64,000 bases of DNA from NCBI GenBank assembly GCA_963210315.1, contig OY723313.1:1612001-1676000 (forward strand). Reading direction: 5' to 3'. Of the stretch, positions 23,780 through 34,805 are shown one piece after another. Both the position numbers and the translations under genes were made by a program. Position 1 is the stretch's first letter. Each line of letters opens with the position of its first letter. The notes beneath the pieces were generated by a model. That model saw only the letters and a program-made list of their open reading frames with translations, did not search any database and was not told the origin of the DNA. This DNA comes from Rhynchopus euleeides. Lineage: Eukaryota; Euglenozoa; Diplonemea; Diplonemida; Diplonemidae.

Positions 23780-24657
23780 CCATAGCTTCCGATAAGCGGG
23801 GGTCGGGGGTCGCAGGGGTCGGGGGTCGGAGGGGGTCGCCTTACTATTTCCTAAGGAATGTGGCCTGGATGGGGACCACCAATAAGAGGTGTGAATAGGC
23901 ACCCCATGTCAAAAATGACCCCACTGCGATCCGCACAAACTCCAAATATTCAAAAGAACGGGTTTTTGAAAAACCCGAGGAGGGGGTCGGGAGGGTCCCG
24001 CTGGGTGGGTGGTGGGGGTGGCCTGGTGTGCCTCCCGGTCACGTCCTCCCATGACAGTACCTGGACCAGACCCATGTTTCGTCGTTGAAGCTTGGTCCCA
24101 AGACCCACGAAATGACCCCACTACGATCCGCACAAACTCCAAATAGTCCAAAGAACGGGGTTTTGAAAACCCCGTGTGGGGGGTCGGGAGGGGTCGGGAG
24201 GGGGGACCACCCCATATTCCAACCCCTAGTTTCCGATCCCCATCTACGACCCCCGAGAAAAAACGCGAAAATTCCGACCCGAGTTTGACCACAGTTTCAG
24301 ACCCCCCATCTTCCGGATCCTGACCCCCGCAAGAATGGGGGGTCGAGATATAGCCCCGACCCCCTCCGACCCCCGAAAAATGGGGGGTCGGGGGGTCGGG
24401 GGTCGGATTCCGACCCCCGAGGTTCCGACCCCCCTTTTCTCAAGGAACCACATCCGCATTTCAGAGGTGTTCTGTGGCACCTACACCAACAAAGTGACCC
24501 CACTACGATCCGCACGGAGCCCAAACAACGCAGGAGAGGGGGGAACCGCGTTTCCTCGGGAAACCCCTGAGATTTTTTGGGAGGGGGGGGTAGTTTTGCT
24601 AAGGGGGGGTCGGGGGTCGGAGGGGTCTGGGGGTCGGATTCTTATCGGAAGCTATGC
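23780..24657. mobile_element. TIR element A, copy 1 (878 bp)
   Basis: The terminal inverted repeat is (G/C)CATAGCTTCCGATAAG on the left and CTTATCGGAAGCTATGC on the right. It is flanked by the 6-bp direct repeat CTACTG (23774-23779 and 24658-24663). Internally it has three copies of GACCCCACTACGATCCGCAC or close variants (about 23920, 24112, 24496), two AACGGGTTTTTGAAAAACCCG-type hairpins and GGGGGTCGG simple repeats. No coding capacity. The right-hand CTACTG is also the first six bases of element B1. Confidence 0.85.
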
Positions 24658-25267
24658 CTACTGGGGGGGGCTAAATAGAAGACCCCCCCCCCCTTGTAAT
24701 AGGCGTATAAACGCTTTTTTTGGGGGGTTTTCAAAACCCAAAATTTTGGGCAATTTTTGCAGTGGGTGGCCAAATACAAGGGGGGGGGTCTTGTATTCGG
24801 CGGTCCGTGATTTTTCCAAATTTTGGTGAATTTTGCTCCAGGTGACCTCGTGGAATCGCGATTTTCGCCTTCCATTGCACTATTCGGAATCCGTGCGGAT
24901 CGTGGTGGGGTCATTTTGTGGGTGGAGGTGCCAAGTTTCACTCATGAAATGTGGGCCTGATTTGGCTCCTGAAAAGGGGAGGATATTCCCAGGAGTCAGC
25001 CACCTGCAGGGACCCCCACACTGGTGTCCAAAACCCTGTTCTTTTGAATGTTTGGATTCCGTGCGGATCGCAGTGGGGTCATTTTGACCATGGGGTGCCT
25101 GTTAGGACTGGAAAAACAGGCTGAAAATTTGAAAATTTGCCAAAATTCACGGACCGCCGAATACAAGACCCCCCCCCTTGTATTCGGCCTAAAATTTTCT
25201 GGATTTCGAATTTCCAGACCCCCCCCTTCTATTCGGCCACCCCCTTCTATTTAGCCCCCCCCAGTAG
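24658..25267. mobile_element. TIR element B, copy 1 (610 bp)
   Basis: The ends are CTACTGGGGGGGGCTAAATAG on the left and CTATTTAGCCCCCCCCAGTAG on the right, a near-perfect inverted repeat continuing into CTTGTATTCGGC motifs. Internally the GATCCGCAC motif of element A appears twice in reverse orientation (about 24890 and 25065). No coding capacity. A second copy lies at 29321-29949. Confidence 0.85.
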
Positions 25268-25295
25268 GGGGGGGGGTTTTTGCTGCGTTTTAGGC

Positions 25296-27137
25296 TAGGG
25301 GGTCCGACTCCTGTTTAAAAAATGTCCGAAAAAATACTTTTTGGCATATTCGGGCATCTACCCCGCACCTCGGGATGGAAAACACCCCAAAAATGTGTTC
25401 CCACACACATGTGGCCCCAAAACTGACCGAAAACACACCCCAGCGTCCGAAAAATGCGGAAAAAATGGTGAAAAAGTGGGTTTTGGTCATTGCAAACCTC
25501 GGTTTAATTATTTCCCGGCCGAACCCAATTTCGATTTTTTTGGTTGAAAAATGGGTGAATGCGGGCTGGAGCCGCCCGGCCGGCCGGACCGGAAACCCGG
25601 AAATTCACCCATTTTTCCCCTTTTTTCACACCAATAATCCGGCTTCTGCTAAGGGGACCTTTTCGATTTTTTTTTCGGAAAACCCTATTTTTCACTTTTG
25701 AGCCCGATTTCGAAGGAATTTTTGAGTTTTGAGCTCATTTTGTGCAATTAAACGCGTCACTCAGGTTTTTCCCCCGGACCCCTCTGTGACTCCTCCAGAC
25801 TTGGTCGGGCTTGGAAGTTGGTTCGTAGTTTTGACCACCAATGCCTAATGTGTTGGCAGTCTTGTTTGACTGGTGCTTGCAGTACGCGGTGGCGGGCGGA
25901 CCGGGCCGGCCGCGCTTCGCGCGGACGGGGGCGCTTCGCGCCCCCTCCGGCCCGGTCCGCCCGCCACCGCGTACTGCAAGCACCAGTCAAACACGGCCGC
26001 CGCAGAGATGCAACAAAAAGCTTCCGTCGAGGTACCACCAGCGAGCTTGGCTCCGGCTTGGAAGTTGGTTCGTAGTTTTGACCACCAATGCCTAATGTGT
26101 TGGCAGTCTTGTTTGACTGGTGCTTGCAGTACGCGGTGGCGGGAGGACCGGGCCGGCCGCGCTTCGCGCGGACGGGGGCGCTTCGCGCCCCCTCCGGCCC
26201 GGTCCTCCCGCCACCGCGTACTGCAAGCACCAGTCAAACACGGCCGCCGCAGAGATGCAACAAAAAGCTTCCGTCGAGGTACCACCAGCGAGCTTGGCTC
26301 CAATCCCTGATGGGCCATTCATTAGTGCTTGATGGAACTGTCCCTGATGAGGCCATCATCGGATCACTAGCCGTGTTTAGTGACTTACACAGGCTATCAA
26401 ATATCAAAAAATACACCAAAAAAGTGGCAAAAGTGTTCAAAACAGGTTAGAATTGGCCCAAAAATCATTTTGGGCCCCAGTTGTGCTATATGTGGGTCCA
26501 GGATGTCGACATTTTCGATTTTTTGGCGTGATTTTCCTGAAAAATGGCCATTATGCCTGGAAGGGCGAAATCGGTGAAAACCCCGATTTCTTCGCATTTC
26601 TCGGGTTGTGGGGTGAGTTTTGTGACGGAAGTTCGGTACTGTTGTACCTCCCGGAGTGCTTTTTCGGCGGTTTTCACCAATATTTGGCCAAATATGGGCC
26701 TGGAACCTGGTCGAAAGTGCGTCCAACGAGGGTCCAACGTTGGTCCAACGACGTTTTTGAGCAGAAAAATAGCAAAAAAATCACCAAAAATGTGGTAAAA
26801 GTGCCCGGAATAGGTTGGAAATGGCCCAAAAACCATTTTTGGGCCCTAGGTATGCTATAGGTGGGTCCAGGACGTCGAGTTTTTGGCCCTACCGCCCGAA
26901 AAATGGCCATTTTGCCTGAAATGGCGAAATAGGGGGGAACCCCACTTTTTCACCCATTTTTCCGCATTTTTCGGGCTGTAGGGCGAGTTTTCGGTCAGTT
27001 TTGGGGTCACAGGTGTGTGGGAACACATTTTTGAGGTGGTTCTCACCCGGGGGTGCCGGGTAGATGCCCAAATATGCCGAAAAATATTTTTTCGGACACA
27101 GGGTTCTGTTAGAACAAACAGGGAGTCGGACCCCCTA
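25296..27137. mobile_element. TIR element D with ~200-bp inverted repeats (1.84 kb)
   Basis: It begins TAGGGGGTCCGACTCC and ends GGAGTCGGACCCCCTA. The inverted similarity continues inward for about 200 bp on each side (phrases AATGTGTTCCCACACAC, AAAACTGACCGAAAAC, GGCATATTYGGGCATCTACC). The interior holds two tandem hairpin units and a direct repeat of about 230 bp (around 26403-26640 and 26770-27000). No transposase was recognised. It lies next to element B1 and ends in a poly(C) run. Confidence 0.8.
25809..26302. repeat. Two tandem 247-bp units, each with a perfect 42-bp-stem hairpin
   Basis: Units begin GCTTGGAAGTTGGTTCG at 25809 and 26056. In each, the arms (25868-25909 with 25947-25988; 26115-26156 with 26194-26235) are perfectly complementary over 42 bp. 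The 37-nt loop region itself contains CCGCGCTTCGCGCGG and GGGGGCGCTTCGCGCCCC stem-loops. The units differ in the stem by one base pair, C25897:G25959 versus A26144:T26206. Confidence 0.92.
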
Positions 27138-29320
27138 CCCCCCCCCCCCTCCTTCCCTCTCGTGGTGGTAATGGTGGGACAATGTGCTGATGACTGGGGG
27201 GGGCGGCATTGACCAGAAAATTGAAAAATTTCAAAAAATGCGTTTTCACCAGCACGGGGCAGACAAAAGTCGGCGGGTGCGCTGGCCAGGATACGACACA
27301 GCGTCAGGGGTTCGAAAAAAAACCCCCGCGACATTCGAGTTAGTCAGACCATGCCAGCAAGTCAGTTGTTTTCCGGGAGTGCGCCCTGTCATATTGCTTT
27401 CCAGTTCTATTCAAGCCGTGCAGGTGTCGGTGGTCCGCCGTGCCCTGTGTCCCGTTCTCCAGAGAGTAGCAAACGATGCCTCAGCGTGCAGTGCTGCACC
27501 AGGTGTCTCGCGCACAGGCACACCCCGTTGGCGCCTCCCGAATAACCATGCCTTGTCCGTCTCTCGTGCCCGATTCGGGTGGTTGTCGGTACCAACGAAA
27601 CGAACATTGCTCTCTGGAATAAAATGGATCAATTGCCGTCGAGCTAAGGTGAACAGTGGGGCGCAACAGTTCTGCGTGTTGCGATAGAGCCCCCTTTCCC
27701 CCCCCACCAACACTCTCATTCAACTGAAGTCTATGTTTTTCGGCGGAGCTCAGCCGGGGGAAAAAAAGCTTACCCACGACAGTTCCTCCCCCCCCGCGCT
27801 CGTCGTTGCAGGAGAAAAGTCACGTCGCCCCACAGCCCCAGCAACCAGACTGTGCTCTGTACACTAAACCCCCCCATCCCGCCCCACACCCTTCAGCGGG
27901 ACGAAGAGGGGCTGAAGTGCTACTGCACCACCAGAACAAGTCCCATGCCGGGAAGCGGGTTTTGCTGAGCTGTATTGCCGTGGTTTTTGTTTTCAAAGAA
28001 GTCGGATGCGATGTTCGCACTTCAGACCGATAATGCTGCAACACGTTGTCAAGAAGTGTGTGTGAGTGATACTGTATATCGGATTCGGAGCACACCGGGG
28101 TGTGCGGGAAGACCCCACCACCACACCCCATATTAAAACCAAAACCAAGGGGAGCAACCACCCCCACCCCCACCCTCCACCCCTGTCCAACTCACGTGCG
28201 ACTCTTACAAAAGCCTTTTTTACTTTTCACTCTCACAAGCCTGCGGTAGGTAGGTGGGTGTGGGGGGTGGGGGGGCAGTGGGTGTGATTTTCGCAACATT
28301 TTATGGTGCACATCACAGGGAGCGGGATAGTGTATAGGGAGAGCCCCTTTATTATGGACTCACGCAGCGGAGTGGGGTGTGGCAAAGAAGCGAAGAAGCT
28401 GAACACGAGAGTTCTTTTTTTTTTGACACGGAAATAGGGAGGAGGGAAAAGGAAACCCCCACCTGCAACCACGTTGTGCCTCTATGAGGCACCGGCCCCT
28501 TCGGGCAGGGGGTGTGCGCAATTCGCATGTGTGTGTGTGTGGTGACCACGTTTTGTGTGGGGAGATCCTGCGCGGATCATAGCCCACCCTGTGTGTGTGT
28601 GTGTGCGGTAGGCCTTTGGCTGGACAACACAGGCACCCCCGCAACACTCGACAGCATCCCCGGCAAATCTGTTCACCACTTTGCGCGTGGCTGACGCCGC
28701 GATACAATATTGATGGAGAATGGCGCGAATTTTATGTGCAAGCTCTGCGAGCATTCTGACTGTGTGTCTCTGCCGCACATTGGAACACGCTTGCCGCAAA
28801 GAGTAGAGTTCCGATGCACGTTTTCGTTTTGTCGGGGTGCCGTCTGGGTGAGGGGGTGCTTTATGTTCTCCCGAAGAATTTCCCAGAGGGCTCCTTGTGA
28901 GAGGGCATTCGCTTTCTCTGCAGCCTCGGCCGAACAGAGTTTAGGAGAAAGTCTCTCCTCGTCACACCAGCACCTACCCCAACACGCACAGTCACTCGGA
29001 CAACACACCCTCTGCCCTTTTGATCTTCTCGAGTCTTCAACCCCCCCTCCCCCCGGTTGCCCCTCGTTCCCTCCTTTCTCCTCCGCCACAACCTCCCCCT
29101 GCTAAAAGAAAATACCACGTTCGTGATTCTGTGCTGCGTTTCTGTTCTTTTTATTGCTTCTATTTTGTATGTGCGCCGCCAACCCAACCAGGTATCTTAT
29201 CATAAAGAACCCGGAAGGTGCTCTCCCCCCCCCCCCCCCCCCCCCCCGGCCCCCCTGACTGGCCGGCATCCTGGGCTGCTCAGAGTACAGAGGGGCAATG
29301 ACGTATTCCCCCCCCCCCCC
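27138..29320. other. Intergenic, no gene seen
   Basis: C-runs at 27138-27150 and 29220-29247. There are (GT)n patches at 28524 and 28592 and two short repeats shared with distant sites (28033-28058 with 52715-52740; 28506-28600 with 46265-46350). No frame has coding character. Confidence 0.5.
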
Positions 29321-29949
29321 CTACTGGGGGGGGGCTAAATAGAAGACCCCCCCCTTGTAATAGGCGTATAAACGCTTTTTTTGGGGGGTTTTCAAAACCC
29401 AAAATTTTGGGCAATTTTTGCAGTGGGTGGCCAAATACAAGGGGGGGGGTCTTGTATTCGGCGGTCCGTGATTTTTCCAAATTTTGGTGAATTTTGCTCC
29501 AGGTGACCTCGTGGAATCGCGATTTTCGCCTTCCATTGCACTATTCGGAATCCGTGCGGATCGTGGTGGGGTCATTTTGTGGGTGGAGGTGCCAAGTTTC
29601 ACTCATGAAATGTGGGCCTGATTTGGCTCCTGATAATGGGAGGATATTCCCAGGAGTCAGCCACCTGCAGGGACCCCCACACTGGTGTCCAAAACCCTGT
29701 TCTTTTGAATGTTTGGATTCCGTGCGGACCGCAGTGGGGTCATTTTGACCATGGGGTGCCTGTTAGGACTGAAAAAACAGGCTGAAAATTTGAAAATTGG
29801 CCAAAATTCACGGACCGCCGAATACAAGACCCCCCCCCCCTTGTATTCGGCCTAAAATTTTCTGGATTTCGAATTTCCAGACCCCCCCCCTTCTATTCGG
29901 CCACCCCCTTGTATTCGGCCACCCCCTTCTATTTAGCCCCCCCCAGTAG
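29321..29949. mobile_element. TIR element B, copy 2 (629 bp)
   Basis: Same ends as copy 1 (CTACTGGGGG..CCCCCAGTAG) and nearly identical throughout. It differs mainly in the lengths of G/C-runs and in one extra CTTGTATTCGGCCACCCC unit near the right end. Confidence 0.88.
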
Positions 29950-30825
29950 GCATAGCTTCCGATAAGCGGGGGTCGGGGGTCGGGGGTCGGGAGGGGGGGT
30001 CGGAGGGGGTCGCCTTACTATTTCCTAAGGAATGTGGCCTGGATGGGGACCCCCAATAAGGGGTGTTAATAGGCACCCCATGTCAAAAATGACCCCACTG
30101 CGATCCGCACAAACTCCAAATATTCAAAAGAACGGGTTTTTGAAAAACCCGAGGAGGGGGTCGGGAGGGTCCCGCTGGGTGGGTGGTGGGGGTGGCCTGG
30201 TGTGCCTCCCGGTCACGTCCTCCCATGACAGTACCTGGACCAGACCCATGTTTCGTCGTTGAAGCTTGGTCCCAAGACCCACGAAATGACCCCACTACGA
30301 TCCGCACAAACTCCAAATAGTCCAAAGAACGGGGTTTTGAAAACCCCGTGTGGGGGGTCGGGAGGGGGGCCGACCACCCCATATTCCAACCCCTAGTTTC
30401 CGACCCCCATTCTACGACCCCCGAGAAAAAACGCGAAAATTCCGACCCGAGTTTGACCACTGTTTCAGACCCCCCCATCTTCCGGATCCTGACCCCCCCA
30501 AGAATGGGGGTCGAGATATAGCCCCGACCCCCTCCGACCCCCCGAAAAATGGGGGGTCGGGGGTCGGATTCCGACCCCCGAGGTTCCGACTCCCCTTTTC
30601 TCAAGGAACCACATCCGCATTTCTGAGGTGTTCTGTGGCACCTACACCAACAAAGTGACCCCACTACGATCCGCACGGAGCCCAAACAACGCAGGAGAGG
30701 GGGGAACCGCGTTGCCTCGGGAAACCCCCGAGATTTTTTGGGAGGGGGGGGTAGTTTTGCTAAGGGGGGGTCGGGGGTCGGGGGTCGGAGGGGTCCGGGG
30801 GTCGGATTCTTATCGGAAGCTATGC
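29950..30825. mobile_element. TIR element A, copy 2 (876 bp)
   Basis: Same orientation as copy 1 and nearly identical. It is flanked by CAGTAG at 29944-29949 (the last six bases of B2) and at 30826-30831. The order relative to B is therefore reversed compared with copy 1. Confidence 0.88.
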
Positions 30826-30828
30826 CAG

Positions 30829-31984
30829 TAGGGGGGGGTCACTGCACCCAAAAAAGCCTGTACATAGGCCAAATTTTGAGAATCGAGTTTTTGACCCTAA
30901 AAAGGTGATTCTGCTGGCAGAAAGTGCCCAATATGCTCCGGAAACTCATTTCCGCCCACTCCCAGGGGGTGGTATGCCCCCGACGATGCCGTTTTTGTCG
31001 ATGAAAATTTTTGTGACACAACTTGTACCTGGACTGCACCCCACAGGGCACGTCAACCAGAGCAAACACACCTCAACCTGCCAGAGGCACAGAAGAGCTG
31101 GTGTTGTTGGTTTTCCTGAACCCGAATAGGTTCTCGGTGCCCTCCAGAGGTCAAAAGTCAAGCTAAAATGAGGTGCGAGCACAAGAATTGTTGTGGGAGA
31201 ACCATGGTACAGATCGTGTCACATATTTAGGGTGTTCCAGGGGAGCTCTCAGCAGCTGGGTCTGCGGCACGGCGTATCCGTTGCCAGGGAACGCGTCCTC
31301 GTGTGTGGTGCCATGCCTGTGATCATGTGGCACAGGGGCGCGACGCGAGAGTCTCTACACTGCCTCCTCTGACGGGGAGGCAGCTGAGTGGAACAGGCAC
31401 CTGGTACAGCAGGCACGAGTACAAACGGGCCAGAGGTACGCACAGCAGAATCAGCAGAAGCGCAAGACTGCCCGTCTCCACCTCCAGCCCCGACTTCAGA
31501 TCGGTGGCACGACGAGAGTACTCTGAGGACGCGCTCCCTGGCAACGGATACGCCGTGTCGCAGCTCAGTTGCTGAGAGCTCCCCTGGAACACCCTCAAAA
31601 TGTGACACGATCTGTACCATGGTTCTCCCACAACAATTCTTGTGCTCGCACCTCATTTTAGCTTGACTTTTGACCTCTGGAGGGCACCGAGAACCTATTC
31701 GGGTTCAGGAAAACCAACAACACCAGCTCTTCTGTGCCTCTGGCAGGTTGAGGTGTGTTTGCTCTGGTTGACGTGCCCTGTGGGGTGCAGTCCAGGTACA
31801 AGTTGTGTCACAAAAATTTTCATCGACAAAAACGGCATCGTCGGGGGCATACCACCCCCTGGGAGTGGGCGGAAATGAGTTTCCGGAGCATATTGGGCAC
31901 TTTCTGCCAGCAGAATCACCTTTTTAGGGTCAAAAACTCGATTCCCAAAATTTGGCCTATGTTTGACCCAGTGACCCCCCCCTA
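30829..31984. mobile_element. Foldback element C (1156 bp, arms ~470 bp)
   Basis: It starts TAGGGGGGGGTCACTG and ends CAGTGACCCCCCCCTA. The left arm to about 31297 and the right arm from about 31533 are reverse complements with few mismatches; the same 78-residue frame is readable on the minus strand at 30946-31182 and the plus strand at 31642-31878. The central loop (about 31298-31532) is unique. No transposase was recognised and the mirrored frames are probably not genes. Its left end shares bases with the target duplication of A2. Confidence 0.88.
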
Positions 31985-33006
31985 CCCCCCCCCCCCCCCC
32001 GTGCCCCCCATGCGACTGCCAACAGAGCTGACATGGTCATATCTGTTTGATTGAGGGTGGTGTGGAGGGGGTGCTGCTGTTCCAACAACAAGAGAAAAGT
32101 ACCCGTTGCACACCAAATTTGCAAATCGGGTCTGGGTGTCTGTTGTCTCTGGTTGCTGTTTGTGTTGCTGACAGTGGCAGTTGCCTTCGGGGGGCCACGT
32201 ACGCCGAGGGGGTGTGGGTGAGGTGGGCGTCGCCTGTCGCACCGCAGAGATCTTTTGATCCCACTGACCATGCGTTTCCTTATCGTATGGTGTCATGAAA
32301 TCAACAGCAACAACAGGGCAGCGGTGGAAGAATTATCTTGGGCATCATCCACAAACATCTTACAGTTTTGCCCTTTGGCGTGGCAGGGCTGTTGTTCAAA
32401 TGAAAATAGTACGAATCCAATACCGAACGAAGGAGGCAGAACAGAAGAAAAAAAGTCAATTCTTGCGAAAGAAGCTGAACACACAACAGGCATGCCCTCA
32501 CACACACACACACACCCAAAACGCCCAAACATCAGCATTGTGTCAGCAACAAGCATGCCATGCAACAGCAACAACAAAGATAGCAGCGGCAGTATTTTTA
32601 TAAAAAAATAGCCCCCCCCCCCCCCCCCACACACACCCTCCGCCCCCGCCCCCCTCTTCTGTTACAAACCAAATCAACTGGCAAAGCTGTCCTGCCAAAG
32701 GAAGTGACGACTCCCGCCCCTCCATCCGAAAGAACACCGCCGAATCAATACAGCTTGGACGATACCCCCGACCCCCCCTCCTCCCCTCCCTCCGCACCCG
32801 TAGCAATCGCAGGCCTTGTTGCGCGTTGATTTTGTGTCGGGTTTGGTGGAAGCGGTGATCCAATGCACACATCAGCAGCACTCGGGGAGGCCTGCCAGGA
32901 GTGGATCCCACGCGGTGATTTTTGGCAGATGCCGAACTCTTGTTCCCAGCCCCACTCACTCACTCACCCCAACACCCCCCCACCCTGCACCTGCCACAGG
33001 TGGGCC
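31985..33006. other. Intergenic, no gene seen
   Basis: A C-run at 31985-32000 and another at 32611-32628, plus scattered CAA-rich sequence. The last 60 bases are C-rich and end CCACAG just before the next start codon. Confidence 0.5.
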
Positions 33007-34805
33007 ATGCCTGTGCCCCTGCACACACCAGGGCGGGATGCGACCTTAGCCGAGCAGGGCGCGGCGCTGGGCGTGCGCGACAACCGTGCAACAGCTTCGG
33101 ATGTAGGGCTCGCCCGTCTGATCCACCGCATGCAGGGCGGGGCTGTTGGGGCACCGCAGGCAAAGGCACGGACAGCATCGTCGCCCGCCCCACAGGCTTC
33201 CAGCGGCGTGTCTGCCGCGGACACGTCGTTTGTGCTGGCGAAGCTGCGGGAGGTGACCGGAGCTGCCGATGCGCTGCGTGAGGAGAATGCACTGCTGCGG
33301 GAGGACATCGTCAGGAGGGAGGAGGTGTTCGGCGAAGAGCGCGAGTTCTCCTTCACCCGCATCCAGACCCTGCGCAGCGAGGTGCAGGCGAAGGATGCTC
33401 TGCTCGCCGCTGCCAACGAGAAGGCGTTGCACGCGAAGGAGCAGCTGGCGCGCCAGCAGCGTGACCTCGCAGCCACTGCCGCGAGGCTGGCCTCAGCAGA
33501 GGCTGCAGCGACAGAGCAGCAGGCACAGGCAGGCCGTCTCGCGTCGGATCTCTCCGAGGCCCACAGTAATGCTGCCCGGCTCGAAGGGGAGCTGAGGGCA
33601 GCACAGCAGTGCGCAGTGGACCTCGAGGTGTCGTTCCAAGCGGTATGAGGATGAGGGGGGCACGCTCCGTGGGGCTCGGCATTAGGGCGTGTGGGTGTGG
33701 GTGTGGGTGCCATGTCTTTTGTGCCAGGTCGGAATATCTCACCTCCCCCGCCCCGCAACAGAAGCAGCTGCAGCGCCAGTCGCAGGTGGAGGGGTGCGAG
33801 GCGCGGATGCGGCAGCTGCAGCAGCAGCACAGCGCCCTGTCCAAGATGCACGACAGCACGACGCAGAGGCTTGCAGAGGAGCGTGCCCTAGCGGCACGGC
33901 TGCGCAAGGAGGGCGAGGAGGCGTGTGCAGCACACAAGGCTGCAGAGGAGGCACGGCAGCACCTGGCTGGGATGCTGAAGGACAGCGACAGCGCTGTGGC
34001 CGAGCTGCGGAGGCAGGTGCGGCAGTACGCTGCGCGTGCTGACGAGCACCGGGACCTGCGGCAGCAGCTTGACAGGCGGCGAACCGATGCCGCACGGCTG
34101 CAGGAGGAGTTGATCCAGTCCAGCACGCTTGTGAAGCAGCTGACGGCAGAGCTGGTGGAGTCGCACGGCCTCGCCAAGCAGGCCGGGCAGGAGGCGCGCG
34201 ACCTGGCGGACGAGCTGGACGTGCTGAAGCACCGCCCAGCCACAGCCACGCCGTACGCCTCTGCAGCCTCCACCGCCCTGAGCAGCGGTCCTGCCGGGGC
34301 TTCTGCGGGGGGCTTGCGGGAGGTGTCGCCCAGCCCACGCCTGCCGGCGCCGCCGTGCAGCATGGTGTCGTATGCAGAGGCGGTCAGCGACAGCACGACA
34401 GAGGTGTACGATGCAGACGGCAGCCCGTGCAGGACACCGTCTCCTCGACGAGGGCCTCCGCAGCTTGTGATCCGCCCGTTTGTCGGGATCGCCTTCAGCG
34501 GGGGTTCCAACGTGGTTGCGAAGGTGAAGGTCGGCAGTGCCGCCTACCGTGCAGGCGTGAAGTCGGGCGATGCCGTGACTGGGCTGTCGGGCAATGCTGT
34601 GCACAATGCGGCGGACGCGCAGGCCGCCCTGTCGCGGCACTGTGTGGGGGAGACGGTGCCTCTCGTGCTGCTGCGGCATCCGCAGCAGCAGCAGCAGCAG
34701 CAGCAGCAGGGGGGCAGCGCTCCTGCCGACGAGAGCCCTATCGCGCTGAAGCTGGGCAAGCAACCTCCGCATGCGTGGGCGGAGGGCAAGTCGGCTGTCG
34801 TGTGA
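33007..34805 (+). CDS. Coiled-coil protein with C-terminal PDZ domain (559 aa)
   Basis: Exons 33007-33642 and 33762-34805 join in phase 0 (donor GTATGA, acceptor AACAG). Residues about 80-420 are heptad-rich coiled coil, Ala/Glu/Gln/Arg-dominated (LREENALLREDIVRRE, LARQQRDLAATAARLASAE, LRRQVRQYAARADEHRDLRQ). A Ser/Pro-rich linker follows. Residues about 447-518 form a PDZ-like domain with VGIAFSGGSNVVAKVKVGSAA, AGVKSGDAVTGLSGN and a final VPLVLLR strand. A Q9-10 run comes next, then a 30-residue tail. A scaffold role is likely, with the coiled coil for dimerisation and the PDZ for C-terminal peptide binding. The first Met lies 7 nt after CCACAG; the frame is open upstream to 32863, so the CCACAG may be a cis- or trans-splice acceptor. 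No close orthologue is named. Confidence 0.88.

Noticed and set aside
30946-31878. Paired 78-residue frames in opposite orientation in element C
   Set aside because: They are the two arms of the foldback read on opposite strands; no transposase motif was seen.
21029-33006. Retrovirus-like, LTR or Polinton remnants in the 12-kb repeat block
   Set aside because: No reverse transcriptase, integrase, capsid, protease or polymerase motif and no long direct terminal repeats; everything recognisable is a terminal-inverted-repeat DNA element.
32863-33006. In-frame upstream extension of the coiled-coil/PDZ protein
   Set aside because: The extension is low-complexity (His/Pro/Thr) and crosses a C-rich stretch ending CCACAG, which looks like an acceptor; the Met at 33007 is preferred.
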